DNA from: Roseitalea sp. MMSF_3546
GTDB taxonomy: Bacteria > Pseudomonadota > Alphaproteobacteria > Rhizobiales > Rhizobiaceae
Assembly: GCF_030732865.1 (NCBI RefSeq)
Contig: NZ_JASHKB010000001.1
Coordinates: forward strand, 124,001-188,000
DNA length: 64,000 nt
Reading direction: 5' to 3'
Of the stretch, positions 55,088 through 63,580 are shown piece by piece. Position 1 is the first letter of the stretch. Each line of letters begins with the position of its first letter. The position numbers were made by a program, and so were the translations under genes. The notes under the pieces are model-generated. The model had not been told where the DNA came from. It saw nothing but the letters and a program-made list of their open reading frames with translations, and did no database searches.

Positions 55088-55651
55088 TCAGCTCACGGCC
55101 GGCGATGCAAGCTCGGCGATCAGCTTGGCAAGCGCTTCGCCCGCCCGTTCCAGCGGCCCGGAATTGTCGATGGCGATCAGGCCGGGAACGGCCAGATGCG
55201 CCTCGACGCGTCGTGCCAGTCGCGCCGCGATCTGATCGGCGGTTTCGCGGCCGCGCGCGGCCAGCCGATCCGCGATCACCTCCGGCGCGGCGGTGATCTC
55301 GACGACACGCACCGTCACGAAGCGCGATCGGATGGCGGGCAGAGCGCGGCGCGAGCCGTTGGCAACGGCAATGCCGCCGGCCTCGACATGGTCCAGCGCC
55401 GCGCGCGGCAGCCCGTAGCCGAGCCCGTGCGCCCGCCAGCTCGCGCAGAACGCACCGGCCCGTTCGAGCGCGCCGAACTCCGCCTCGCTGACCGGCCGAT
55501 GGTCCTCGCCGCCCGCATCGGCGGGCCGGCTGATTGTCCGTCGCACGAACATGATGTCATGGCGTTCGCCGAGCCGTTGGCGGGCAACGCCGATCACGGC
55601 ATCCTTGCCGACGCCGCTTGCACCGACCACGGCGACGAGCACGCCGGTCAT
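55088..55651 (-). CDS. phnN: Ribose 1,5-bisphosphate phosphokinase
   Basis: PhnN makes PRPP from ribose 1,5-bisphosphate at the end of the C-P lyase pathway. Guanylate-kinase-like fold: P-loop VVGASGVGKDAVIGVA, RRTISRPADAGGEDHRPVSEAEF, SWRAHGLGYGLP. Length 187. The ATG 55651 lies 181 bp downstream of the phnM stop on the same strand. No other phn gene is nearby. The spacer 55652-55832 has no supported gene. Confidence 0.92.
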   Translation of the reverse strand: MTGVLVAVVGASGVGKDAVIGVARQRLGERHDIMFVRRTISRPADAGGEDHRPVSEAEFGALERAGAFCASWRAHGLGYGLPRAALDHVEAGGIAVANGSRRALPAIRSRFVTVRVVEITAAPEVIADRLAARGRETADQIAARLARRVEAHLAVPGLIAIDNSGPLERAGEALAKLIAELASPAVS

Positions 55652-55832
55652 TGCAGCGTTCCGCGGTCGGATTGAGCCATTGTGCCGGGCCGGTTCGGGT
55701 GGGGTTCCGGCCGGCGGACGCCCACGGCGTTCAAGCGCTTGCCCGTCGCCCCGCCACGCGCCGCGCGCTTGTGCTGGTGGATCGCCTCGCCGACCGGGAA
55801 ACAGGATCGATTCAATCTCATCACAGAACGCT

Positions 55833-56966
55833 TCAGGCGACCCTTTGCCCCTCGCGCCAGACCTGGCGGACCACGGGCACGCCCTCCTGGCGGCCGACCC
55901 GCACCAGATCGGCCCGCAGCCCCGGCCGCAATGCGCCGCGATCGTTCAGGCCGACCTGACGCGCCGGATTGGCGGTGACCATGGCGACCGCCTCGGGCAG
56001 CGCGATCCGCTCGACCTGGTCGGCCAGGAGAAACGGCGCATAGACCAGGCTGAACGGGACGTAGTCCGACGAAAGCACGTCCAGGACCCCTGCCTCGGCC
56101 AAAGTGCGCGCGGCGATATTGCCCGAATGGGACTTGCCGCGCACCACGTTCGGCGCGCCCATCAGCACACCCAGGCCCGCTTCGTGGCTTGCCCGCGCCG
56201 CTTCCATCGATGTGGGAAATTCGGCCACCGACACGTTGAAGGACATCGCTTCCTCGACATGGTCGAGCGTCGCATCGTCATGGCTGGCAAGGGCGATGCC
56301 GCGCGCACCGCAAATGGCTGCCAGCGCGTGGCGATGCCTGTCCGAATAGATCGCCGCCTGCATCTGCCGGCGTTCGACAAAGGCGCGGAACGCCTCGTCG
56401 GAAAGCCCGCGCTTGGTCTTGTAGTACAGCTCGTACTGGTCGAGCGTCTGGAACTGGCGCTGGCCGGGCGTATGGTCCATCAGCGAGACAAGGCCGACGC
56501 TCTCGTCGTCCTCGAACGCGGCGAAATGGTCCATCACATCGGCGGACGAGACCTCGCAGCGCAGGTGAATGCGGTGTTCGGCGCGCAGCCGGCCTTCGGC
56601 CTGGCTCGCCTTGATGGCGTCGGCCATGGCGCGCATCTCGCCTCGCTCGAAGCCGCCTTCCTCGTCCGACCCCAGGCGCAGGCAGTCGAAGACGGTGGTG
56701 ATGCCGGAGGCGGCGATCTGCGAATCGTGGGCCTGGATCGCCGCCGTCAGCGGCCAGCGCACGCCGGGGCGCGGCGCATAGTGCTGTTCGAGATGGTCGG
56801 TGTGCAATTCGATCAGGCCGGGGATGATGTAGTCGCCGCCGACATCCTCGCCCGTCCTGGCGACGCCCTCGCCGATCTCGGTGATAACGCGTCCGTCGAT
56901 GACGATCGTGCCGTGCATGATCGTGTCCTCGAGCACGCAGCGGGCATTGGTCAGAACGGTCGTCAT
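55833..56966 (-). CDS. phnM: Alpha-D-ribose 1-methylphosphonate 5-triphosphate diphosphatase
   Basis: PhnM, an amidohydrolase-fold enzyme, removes pyrophosphate from ribose methylphosphonate triphosphate. Metal motif IELHTDHLEQHYAPRPGVRWP, and further LVSLMDHTPGQRQF, ASHDDATLDHVEEA and VLSSDYVP. Length 377. Upstream partners phnGHIJKL, which make its substrate, are not in the window. It heads the pair phnM-phnN; upstream lies a 12-bp palindrome (57026-57037). Confidence 0.93.
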   Translation of the reverse strand: MTTVLTNARCVLEDTIMHGTIVIDGRVITEIGEGVARTGEDVGGDYIIPGLIELHTDHLEQHYAPRPGVRWPLTAAIQAHDSQIAASGITTVFDCLRLGSDEEGGFERGEMRAMADAIKASQAEGRLRAEHRIHLRCEVSSADVMDHFAAFEDDESVGLVSLMDHTPGQRQFQTLDQYELYYKTKRGLSDEAFRAFVERRQMQAAIYSDRHRHALAAICGARGIALASHDDATLDHVEEAMSFNVSVAEFPTSMEAARASHEAGLGVLMGAPNVVRGKSHSGNIAARTLAEAGVLDVLSSDYVPFSLVYAPFLLADQVERIALPEAVAMVTANPARQVGLNDRGALRPGLRADLVRVGRQEGVPVVRQVWREGQRVA

Positions 56967-57284
56967 GGGCGTGGCTTGGTGACCCCAATAGATCGCGCGA
57001 CAAGCCCCGTCATATCATTGTTGTTTGTGACGTCACAGTGACTGCCCGCGCCGAGGGCCAACCGCATGCGCATGCAACCGTGAAATGCTGCGCCGAAAAG
57101 CGCAATCTGGAATAGTATTGACAGGGCGAGATCATGCCCGAGTCGTGTGAATTCGTCGTAAATCGTACGACATGGAAGATTAGATTTCAAACGGAGCGGG
57201 CATAGCGCGAATTTTAATTTTTGGGGAAAGGTGGCCTTCAAGTGCGCTGGACAATAATCGCACCTGTCGAAAAGGGGGACCACC
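56967..57284. other. Divergent spacer phnM / tadE with several palindromes
   Basis: No gene is supported in these 318 bp. Present are TGTGACGTCACA (57026-57037), GCATGCGCATGC (57064-57075), GTCGTA-AATCG-TACGAC (57155-57171), and a plus-strand TTGACA (57118-57123). The right part (57180-57240) is AT-rich. It should carry both promoters. Confidence 0.5.
57026..57037. promoter_or_regulatory. 12-bp perfect palindrome upstream of phnM
   Basis: TGTGACGTCACA is its own reverse complement and lies 60 bp upstream of the phnM start. It contains the half sites TGTGA and TCACA of CRP/FNR-type operators, but with only two bases between them instead of six. A regulator for phnMN is inferred, not identified. 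Confidence 0.4.
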
Positions 57285-57728
57285 ATGCCACGCTCAACAC
57301 ACAGGAGTTCGTTTCGCCGGCTAGGCCGCGCGCGTGAGGGGACGGTCGCCGTCGAACTTGCCATCGTCGGTCCGGTCTTCATACTGCTCATGTTCGGGAT
57401 GATCGCCTATGGAATCTATTTCGGTGCCGCCCACTCCATGCAGCAACTGGCCGCCGATGCGGCGCGTGCCAGCGTTGCCGGGCTCGACGAAGACGAGCGG
57501 ACCCGCCTGGCCGAGAGGTTCGTCAGCCTGAACTCAAGCCAGTACATGCTGATCGATCCCGAAGCGGTGACGATCAGCGCCGCCGGCAGTGCGCGCGATG
57601 CCAGCCAGTTTCTGGTGTCGGTGAGCTATGACGCAAGGCAGCTGCCGATCTGGAACCTGCATGTCCCCCTGCCTCTGCCCGAGCAGATGATCATGCGGAC
57701 CTCCACCATTCGCGTGGGAGGCGTATGA
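57285..57728 (+). CDS. TadE-like pilus assembly protein
   Basis: TadE-family pseudopilin, 147 residues: positive N-terminus (RRLGRARE), then EGTVAVELAIVGPVFILLMFGMIAYGIYFGAA, with the Glu typical of the pseudopilin helix. TadE/F assist assembly of Flp/Tad pili, used in adhesion. Its stop overlaps the TadG-like start (ATGATGG). No other tad gene is in the window. Confidence 0.88.
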   Translation: MPRSTHRSSFRRLGRAREGTVAVELAIVGPVFILLMFGMIAYGIYFGAAHSMQQLAADAARASVAGLDEDERTRLAERFVSLNSSQYMLIDPEAVTISAAGSARDASQFLVSVSYDARQLPIWNLHVPLPLPEQMIMRTSTIRVGGV

Positions 57729-59467
57729 TGGCCATTCTCGCACGAGCGCGGCGCCGGCTCTTCGCACTGCGGCGCCAAACGCGCGGCAATGTCGCGATCA
57801 TGTCCGCCCTCTTCATGCCGATAGCCGTGGGGCTGGCAGCGATCGCCGTCGATGCAGGATCGCTTTATCTCGAACGCCGCGAAGCGCAGTCGCTGGTCGA
57901 TCTTGCCGCCATCACCGCCGCCGCCAACCTGGACGATGCCGAACGCGCCGTGAAACTGACCATGAGCGACAATGGCGTCGGCTCGGTCCTGGTGAAGTCT
58001 GTCGAGCCCGGCGATGCGCTCGACGAGATCGTCGAGGAGGCCGTGTCCGGCGGGCAGAACCTCGTGCTGGTCGAAAAGGGTCATTACCGGCCTGACCCCG
58101 CTCTGGCACCCCAGGACCGCTTCACGCCGGGCGGCTATCCCCACAACGCTGTGCGCGTGACCATGCACATTGAGGGCCAGCTCTTCTTCGGCGCCGGCCT
58201 GATCGACGACCCGAAGATCGTCGCAAGCGGCATCGGGCATGGCGAGGCCAAGGCGGCCTTCTCGGTCGGATCGCGGCTGGCGCGGGTCGACGACGGCCTG
58301 CTGAACGCGCTGCTCAACGGCTTGCTCGGCACCAATGTGTCGCTGTCGGTCATGGACTACGAGGCGCTGATCGATGCCGATGTCGACCTGCTGAGCTTCA
58401 TCGACGGACTGGCGAGCGAGATCGGCATCACCGCCGGCACCTATGACGATGTTCTCGACAGCGCCGTAAGCATCGGCGACATCGCCGCGGTCGCCGCCGA
58501 TCTGACGGGTTCGCCCGGCGCTCGGTCGGCACTCGTCAAGCTCGCCAACGACCATGGCGCGGCCGGCGTTTCGGTGCCGCTGTCGCACATGTTCGACCTG
58601 GGCGCCCTGGGCCAACTGGCGCTGGGCGAGGGGCCTTCGGCATTGGACGCCGCCGTCGGCGTCATGCAGGTGTTGACGGCGGCCGCCGCGCTCGGCGACG
58701 GCGAAAACCAGGTCGCGCTCGATCTCGGCCTCGTCGTGCCCGGCCTTGCCGCGCTGACCGTCGACCTTGCGATCGGCGAGCCGCCGCAGAACATTGCATG
58801 GTTCGCCGTGGGCGATGGCGGCGAGACCGTTCGCACCGCGCAGACGCGGCTTTACATCGAGGCGCGGGTGGGCGGCACGGGCCTTTTGTCGAGCACCGGC
58901 GTGCGCCTGCCGCTCTATCTCGAACTCGCCTATGCCGAAGCGCGACTGAAGAGCGTCTCGTGCCCCTCCGGCCGGCCGGAATCGGCACGGGTGGAAGTGG
59001 AGGCGCGTCCCGGCATCGCCGATCTGTGGATCGCCGAGGTCGACCGCGACAGCTTCCGTCGATTTGCCGACACGCCCGATACCGGGCCGGCGCGAATCGT
59101 TTCGGCGCCACTGATAAGGGTGAAGGGCCAGGCACATCTGGAGATCGGCAATCAGGCCTACCAGGACATCAGCTTCGATCACCGCGACATCGAGCAGCAG
59201 ACGATCAAGCAGGTCGCCACACGCGACTATGTCAACTCCGTCGTTGCGTCGCTCATCGGCGATCTCGATCTGGAGGTGCAGGTTGCGATCCTGGGGCTCA
59301 ATCTGCCCGGTCTGGTGACGCGCACCGTCAGCGGCCTGATCACGCCGCTGGCCGCCCCGCTCGATCAGGTCGTCTACGGTCTTCTGACCGTGCTCGGCGT
59401 GCGTGTGGGCGAGGCGGACGTGCGGGTCCATGGCGTCACCTGCCAGCGCGCCGTTCTGGTTCAATAA
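57725..59467 (+). CDS. TadG-family pilus assembly protein
   Basis: The 580-residue protein has the TadG N-terminal segment RGNVAIMSALFMPIAVGLAAIAVDAGSLYLERREAQSLVDLAAITAA: one transmembrane helix, then a long periplasmic domain. The region 230-470 is hydrophobic-alternating, beta-rich with no von Willebrand domain motif I recognise. It pairs with TadE; both may help anchor or gate pili, or form a smaller secretion-related unit. The translation start is one of two adjacent ATGs. Confidence 0.83.
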   Translation: MMAILARARRRLFALRRQTRGNVAIMSALFMPIAVGLAAIAVDAGSLYLERREAQSLVDLAAITAAANLDDAERAVKLTMSDNGVGSVLVKSVEPGDALDEIVEEAVSGGQNLVLVEKGHYRPDPALAPQDRFTPGGYPHNAVRVTMHIEGQLFFGAGLIDDPKIVASGIGHGEAKAAFSVGSRLARVDDGLLNALLNGLLGTNVSLSVMDYEALIDADVDLLSFIDGLASEIGITAGTYDDVLDSAVSIGDIAAVAADLTGSPGARSALVKLANDHGAAGVSVPLSHMFDLGALGQLALGEGPSALDAAVGVMQVLTAAAALGDGENQVALDLGLVVPGLAALTVDLAIGEPPQNIAWFAVGDGGETVRTAQTRLYIEARVGGTGLLSSTGVRLPLYLELAYAEARLKSVSCPSGRPESARVEVEARPGIADLWIAEVDRDSFRRFADTPDTGPARIVSAPLIRVKGQAHLEIGNQAYQDISFDHRDIEQQTIKQVATRDYVNSVVASLIGDLDLEVQVAILGLNLPGLVTRTVSGLITPLAAPLDQVVYGLLTVLGVRVGEADVRVHGVTCQRAVLVQ

Positions 59468-59604
59468 CCCCCGGGTGGCGGTCGGTCGCCGAATGCGGGC
59501 CGCCGACTGCTGCCAGAAAAGGCCTTTGCCCGACCGGGCACTGGCCGCAGCTGCGAGATCGGCCGGCGCCGCCGATCCGGTTCACATCGCTTCGGGCTGG
59601 GCGG

Positions 59605-60027
59605 TCACAGGGGTGTGTCGTCTTCGTCGGCGAGCGACTTGACCAGTTCGATCACCCGGCGGCGGACCTTCGGGTCGGCGATCTTCACGAATGCTCGATT
59701 GAGTTGCAGGCCTTCCGAGCTGGACAGGAAGTTCACGACATAGGTCGTGGCGCTCTCCTCGAAGCCCGATTCGGACACGACGGGCGAATCGCCGGGTGCA
59801 TCCTCGAAGAAAAACGACACGGGCACGTTCAGGATCGAGGCGATGTTCTGCAGCCGGCTGGCACCGACGCGATTGGTGCCCTTTTCGTATTTCTGCACCT
59901 GCTGAAAGGTGATCCCGAGGCTCTCCCCAAGCCTTTCCTGGCTCATTCCAAGCATTGTGCGGCGCAGGCGAATACGGCTGCCGACGTGTACGTCGATTGG
60001 ATTGGGTTGTTTCTTCTTATCGCTCAT
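59605..60027 (-). CDS. praR: HTH XRE-family transcriptional regulator PraR/PhrR
   Basis: The 140-residue protein has a Cro/C1 helix-turn-helix (IRLRRTMLGMSQERLGESLGITFQQVQKYEKGTNRVGASRLQNIASIL) and the C-terminal ADPKVRRRVIELVKSLADE. It matches PraR/PhrR of rhizobia, which represses quorum-sensing and adhesion genes (R. leguminosarum) and was found as a low-pH-induced gene near lnt/actA in Sinorhizobium. It sits right after lnt, the standard position. AAGGGA precedes ATG 60027. The gene has its own promoter at 60127-60155. Confidence 0.92.
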   Translation of the reverse strand: MSDKKKQPNPIDVHVGSRIRLRRTMLGMSQERLGESLGITFQQVQKYEKGTNRVGASRLQNIASILNVPVSFFFEDAPGDSPVVSESGFEESATTYVVNFLSSSEGLQLNRAFVKIADPKVRRRVIELVKSLADEDDTPL

Positions 60028-60126
60028 TCTGCGTCCCTTCCGCCGGTGATGCGGACAATTTCCACAATAGGACCAGATGCTTCGCCTTGCGCACCGCGAT
60101 ACGCAGCCCCCTGCTCGGCCTGCTAC

Positions 60127-60155
60127 GTATGAGCCGCGGGCACTGATTGTGTCAA
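60127..60155 (-). promoter_or_regulatory. praR promoter
   Basis: On the minus strand TTGACA (60155-60150) and TCATAC (60132-60127) are 17 bp apart. The -35 box overlaps the lnt stop codon. The leader before praR is about 95 nt. Confidence 0.65.
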
Positions 60156-61765
60156 TCGTCTGGCCTGTGAATTCGCCCGAAACGCCGGCGCCGCAACGAC
60201 CCGATAACCGCAATAGCTGAAAGTACCGCAAGAAACAACCAAAAGGTGTATTTACGCTGCGCACTTGTCAGCATTGGTTGTATTCCGGAGGGCAAGGTCA
60301 CGTCGGTGACGCCACGCGAATCAATGTCAATTCGAGCGACGAATCGGCCATAGGGGTCGACCACGGCGGAGATGCCATTGTTGGCGACCCGCACCATCGG
60401 CAGGCCGGTCTCCACCGGGCGCAGCCGTGCCTTGTGCAGGTGCTGCCACGGCCCTGGCGTGCGGCCGAACCAGGCGTCGTTGGTGACGTTGACGATCACG
60501 TCGACATCGGCGATTGCCGGTGCCGCGACAAGCCGCGGAAAGATCGCCTCGTAGCAGATCAGCGGCAGGACGGTGAAGCCGCCGGCAAGCGTGATCAGCG
60601 CGCGGCCGGGCGCCGCCGAATAGCCGCGATCTGCGGCGGCGACGGCACGCAGGCCGATCCCTTCCAGCCAACCGGCAAGGGGCAGGTATTCGCCGAAGGG
60701 GACCAGATGCACCTTGTCGGAGGCGGCGTCGATCACGCCTTCGGCACTGATTGCCATGACCGAGTTGTAGAACCGGTTGCCGCCGGCCTCGGCCGGTTCC
60801 TCGCGGATCGCGCCGGCCAGCAGCGCCTGTTCCTCGCCCAGTGCCTCGCCGATGGCGCTCAGCGCGCCCGGCTCGCGCGTCAGGATGAAGGGCACCGAGG
60901 TTTCCGGCCAGATGACGATGTCGGGCGCCTGGGCGTCGTGGCCGGGCGGCAGGGCGGTCAGGTCGAGCAGCAGGCGGAAATCCTCCTGGCGGCTTGCCTC
61001 GTCCATCTTTCGCTCTTGCGAGATTGCCGGCTGGACCAGACGCAGCACCGGGCCGTCTGCCGCATCCGGCTCAGGAGCCTGTGCCAGACGCCAGGCGCCA
61101 AAGCCGATATGCGCACCCAGCAGGACCAGCGACAGCGCGCTCGCCACATTGCCGGCCCTTCGCCCGGCCGCGAACTGCGCCGGCAGCGCGAAGACCAGAA
61201 CGGCAAAGGCGCTCATCGCGAAGATGCCGCCCAGCGCCACCGATTGCATCATGACCGGCACGGGCATGATGGCGTAGCCGAGCGTATGCCAGGGAAAGCC
61301 GGTCAGCACGAAGCCGCGCGCCCATTCGGCCAGGCCGAACGCGGCGGCAAGCGCGAAGATGCGCGTCACGCCGCCCGACCAGAACAGCCAGGCGAGCGCG
61401 CAGGCCGCGCCGTAGAACACGGCCAGGATCGCGGGCAGGCCGAGCACGGCCAGCGGAATCGCCCAGGCAAATTCCGGTGCCTCGACCAGCAGCGCGTTGG
61501 AGATCCACCACAGGCCGGCGGTGAAGTAGCCCAGCCCGAACAGCCAGCCGGTCGCAAAGGCCGGCAGCCAGGCAAGCCACGCCCGGCCCGTGCCTTCCGG
61601 CACCGCACCGTCGAGCAACCAGACGAGCGCGGGGAACGTCGCGAACAGGACGATGAACAGATGGAACGGGGCCTGGGCGAGTGCGCTGACAGCGCCAAGG
61701 CCGATCGCAAGACCGGCGCGCCGCCAGCCGGTCAGCAGCAAGATGCGTTGCGCAAGTCGTTCCAT
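60152..61765 (-). CDS. lnt: Apolipoprotein N-acyltransferase
   Basis: Lnt adds the third acyl chain to bacterial lipoproteins at the periplasmic face of the inner membrane. N-terminal eight-helix region (about 1-220), then the nitrilase-like domain with catalytic Glu in VIWPETSVPF, Lys in KVHLVPFGEYLPL and Cys in VLPLICYEAIFP. Length 537. In Sinorhizobium it is actA, needed at low pH. A terminal helix (FWLFLAVLSAIAVIGSL) closes the protein. It belongs with phoH-ybeY-corC upstream. Confidence 0.96.
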   Translation of the reverse strand: MERLAQRILLLTGWRRAGLAIGLGAVSALAQAPFHLFIVLFATFPALVWLLDGAVPEGTGRAWLAWLPAFATGWLFGLGYFTAGLWWISNALLVEAPEFAWAIPLAVLGLPAILAVFYGAACALAWLFWSGGVTRIFALAAAFGLAEWARGFVLTGFPWHTLGYAIMPVPVMMQSVALGGIFAMSAFAVLVFALPAQFAAGRRAGNVASALSLVLLGAHIGFGAWRLAQAPEPDAADGPVLRLVQPAISQERKMDEASRQEDFRLLLDLTALPPGHDAQAPDIVIWPETSVPFILTREPGALSAIGEALGEEQALLAGAIREEPAEAGGNRFYNSVMAISAEGVIDAASDKVHLVPFGEYLPLAGWLEGIGLRAVAAADRGYSAAPGRALITLAGGFTVLPLICYEAIFPRLVAAPAIADVDVIVNVTNDAWFGRTPGPWQHLHKARLRPVETGLPMVRVANNGISAVVDPYGRFVARIDIDSRGVTDVTLPSGIQPMLTSAQRKYTFWLFLAVLSAIAVIGSLRRRRFGRIHRPDD

Positions 61766-61852
61766 GTCTGCCGCATCCGAATCAACCCGCCATCAGCCAT
61801 AGCAGGCCCGCCCGACCCGTGCGACGGCTGCATTGCGGCTGCCAAGGGGCGA

Positions 61853-63043
61853 CTATTGCGCCGGTGTGGCCGGTTCGCGTTGCGGTTTGGCGCCTTGCTG
61901 GTCCCGTGGCTCGTTGACATTGGCCGGCGCCGGCAAGGCCGGTGTCTCGCGCCGCGCCGCGCCGCGCCGATGCGGCTGCTTGAGGCGCACCAGACGCACG
62001 CGGCGGATGCGGCGCGGATCGGCGTCCAGCACCTCCATCTCGTAGCCGGCGAATGACGGGATCACCTCGCCGCGCACCGGCACGTGGCCCAGGATCGAGA
62101 AGATCAGCCCGCCGATCGTGTCGACATTTTCGTCCTCGCGCTGTGCGGCGGCGACGAAATCCTCGCCCAGTTCCTTGCCCGCTTCGACCACCTCGATTCG
62201 CGCATCGACGATGAAGGTGTTCTCGTCCTTGCGCTCGATCTGGATCTCGTCCTCGTCATGCTCGTCCTCGATGTCGCCGACAACCATCTCGACCACGTCT
62301 TCGAGCGAGACGAGCCCGTCCGTGCCGCCATATTCGTCGATCACCAGCGCCATCTGGATGCGCTGGGTCTGCATCCGGGCCATAAGGTCCGAGGCGAGCA
62401 TGGACGGCGGCACGAACAGCACGTCCCGCATCAGCTTGAGCTCTCCGATCGTCCTGGAGAAATCGATCCGCGAGAAATCGAGCCCCGGCGCCGAAGCCTT
62501 GCCGTCTGTCTGGCCATTGGCCTTGGCGCCGTTGCCCTTGCCGTTGCCGGCGCTGGCCTGGCGGCCGCCGCGGCGCGTGCGCCGGCGCGCGGTCTTGGTC
62601 AGGTATGTGACGACATCGCGGATGTGCACCATGCCGCGCGGATCGTCGAGCGTTTCGTTGTAGACCGGCATCCGGCTGTGCCCGGAGGTCTCGAAGTGCG
62701 CGAGCAACTCGCCCAGCGTCGTTGACAGGTCGATCGCCTCGACCTCGGCGCGCGGCACCATCACGTCGACAACGCGCACCTCGCGCAGCCGCAATATGTT
62801 GTGCAGCATCACCCGCTCGTCGGCCGAGATGGTCTGGTCGCCGGGTCTTGGCGCGGCCAGCGCATCCTGCAGGTTCTCGCGGATGGTCACATGGCCTTGC
62901 GGCCGGAACAGATAGGCCAGGCGCTGGAAGAAGCCCGGCTGCTTTCTGGCGGGGAGGACAGCCGGCAACCCCGTACTCGAGGGATCGGGGTCCTGGCTGG
63001 AAGGCGCATCCGGCGCCTTGGCGTTCGATTGTCGGTCTTCCAT
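61853..63043 (-). CDS. corC: CorC/HlyC-type CBS domain protein (transporter-associated)
   Basis: A soluble 396-residue protein: N-terminal part, paired CBS domains (about 95-250, DVMVPRAEVEAIDLSTTLGEL, MQMALVIDEYGGTDGLVSLEDVVE) and a CorC_HlyC domain (290-350). There is no transmembrane DUF21 region. A Gly/Lys/Asn-rich linker (QASAGNGKGNGAKANGQTDG) splits the CBS pair, and the C-terminal 45 residues are Arg/Pro/Ala-rich. CorC is linked to cobalt/magnesium efflux; YbeX/CorC is also linked to ribosome quality with YbeY. Sits between ybeY and lnt. Confidence 0.92.
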   Translation of the reverse strand: MEDRQSNAKAPDAPSSQDPDPSSTGLPAVLPARKQPGFFQRLAYLFRPQGHVTIRENLQDALAAPRPGDQTISADERVMLHNILRLREVRVVDVMVPRAEVEAIDLSTTLGELLAHFETSGHSRMPVYNETLDDPRGMVHIRDVVTYLTKTARRRTRRGGRQASAGNGKGNGAKANGQTDGKASAPGLDFSRIDFSRTIGELKLMRDVLFVPPSMLASDLMARMQTQRIQMALVIDEYGGTDGLVSLEDVVEMVVGDIEDEHDEDEIQIERKDENTFIVDARIEVVEAGKELGEDFVAAAQREDENVDTIGGLIFSILGHVPVRGEVIPSFAGYEMEVLDADPRRIRRVRLVRLKQPHRRGAARRETPALPAPANVNEPRDQQGAKPQREPATPAQ

Positions 63044-63049
63044 TGTCTC

Positions 63050-63580
63050 TTAGCTGTCGGAAACCGGCGCGTAGGGATCGTCCATTCCCAGATCGGCCAG
63101 TATCACGCGTTCAAGGCGCTCCATCTGCTCGGCTTGGCTGTCTTTGACGTGATCATAACCCAGAAGATGCAAGATTCCATGAACAATCAGGTGAGTCAGA
63201 TGGGCATCGACGCTTTTGCCGTCAATGCCTGCCTCGCGCGCAATCGTTTCGCGCGCCAGCACGATGTCGCCGAGCATGGGCGGCAGCCGATCCCCCGGTG
63301 CCACCGCGAAGACCGGAAAGGACAGCACATTGGTTGGCTTGTCCTGGCCGCGCCATTGCGCGTTCAGCGCCGCGATGGCGGCATCGTCGGCGAAGACCAC
63401 CGAAAGCTCGCTCTCGCTGCCATCGGCCCCAAGGCGGTCGAACGTGGCCGCCAGCGCGGACGTCACAAGAGCGGCGAGTTCGGCCTCCGGCGGCCAGTCC
63501 GGGGCGGTGATCGCGATATCGACGGCAGGCGGTGTCGGTGTCGCCACGCGCCGGTCAATCCCTGCCGCCGGCACGATCAT
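63050..63580 (-). CDS. ybeY: Endoribonuclease YbeY
   Basis: YbeY is a zinc endoribonuclease for 16S rRNA 3' maturation and ribosome quality control. The zinc motif [15 protein letters not shown] fits HX3HX5[11 protein letters not shown] is the upstream conserved block. Length 176 from ATG 63580, which overlaps the phoH stop by 26 bp. The stop is six bases before corC. The N-terminal 25 residues are variable. Confidence 0.95.
   Translation of the reverse strand: MIVPAAGIDRRVATPTPPAVDIAITAPDWPPEAELAALVTSALAATFDRLGADGSESELSVVFADDAAIAALNAQWRGQDKPTNVLSFPVFAVAPGDRLPPMLGDIVLARETIAREAGIDGKSVDAHLTHLIVHGILHLLGYDHVKDSQAEQMERLERVILADLGMDDPYAPVSDS

Noticed and set aside
55652-55832. Possible DUF1045 phosphonate-related gene remnant between phnM and phnN
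   Set aside because: DUF1045 genes sometimes neighbour phnN, but no frame here gives a recognisable stretch of the family.
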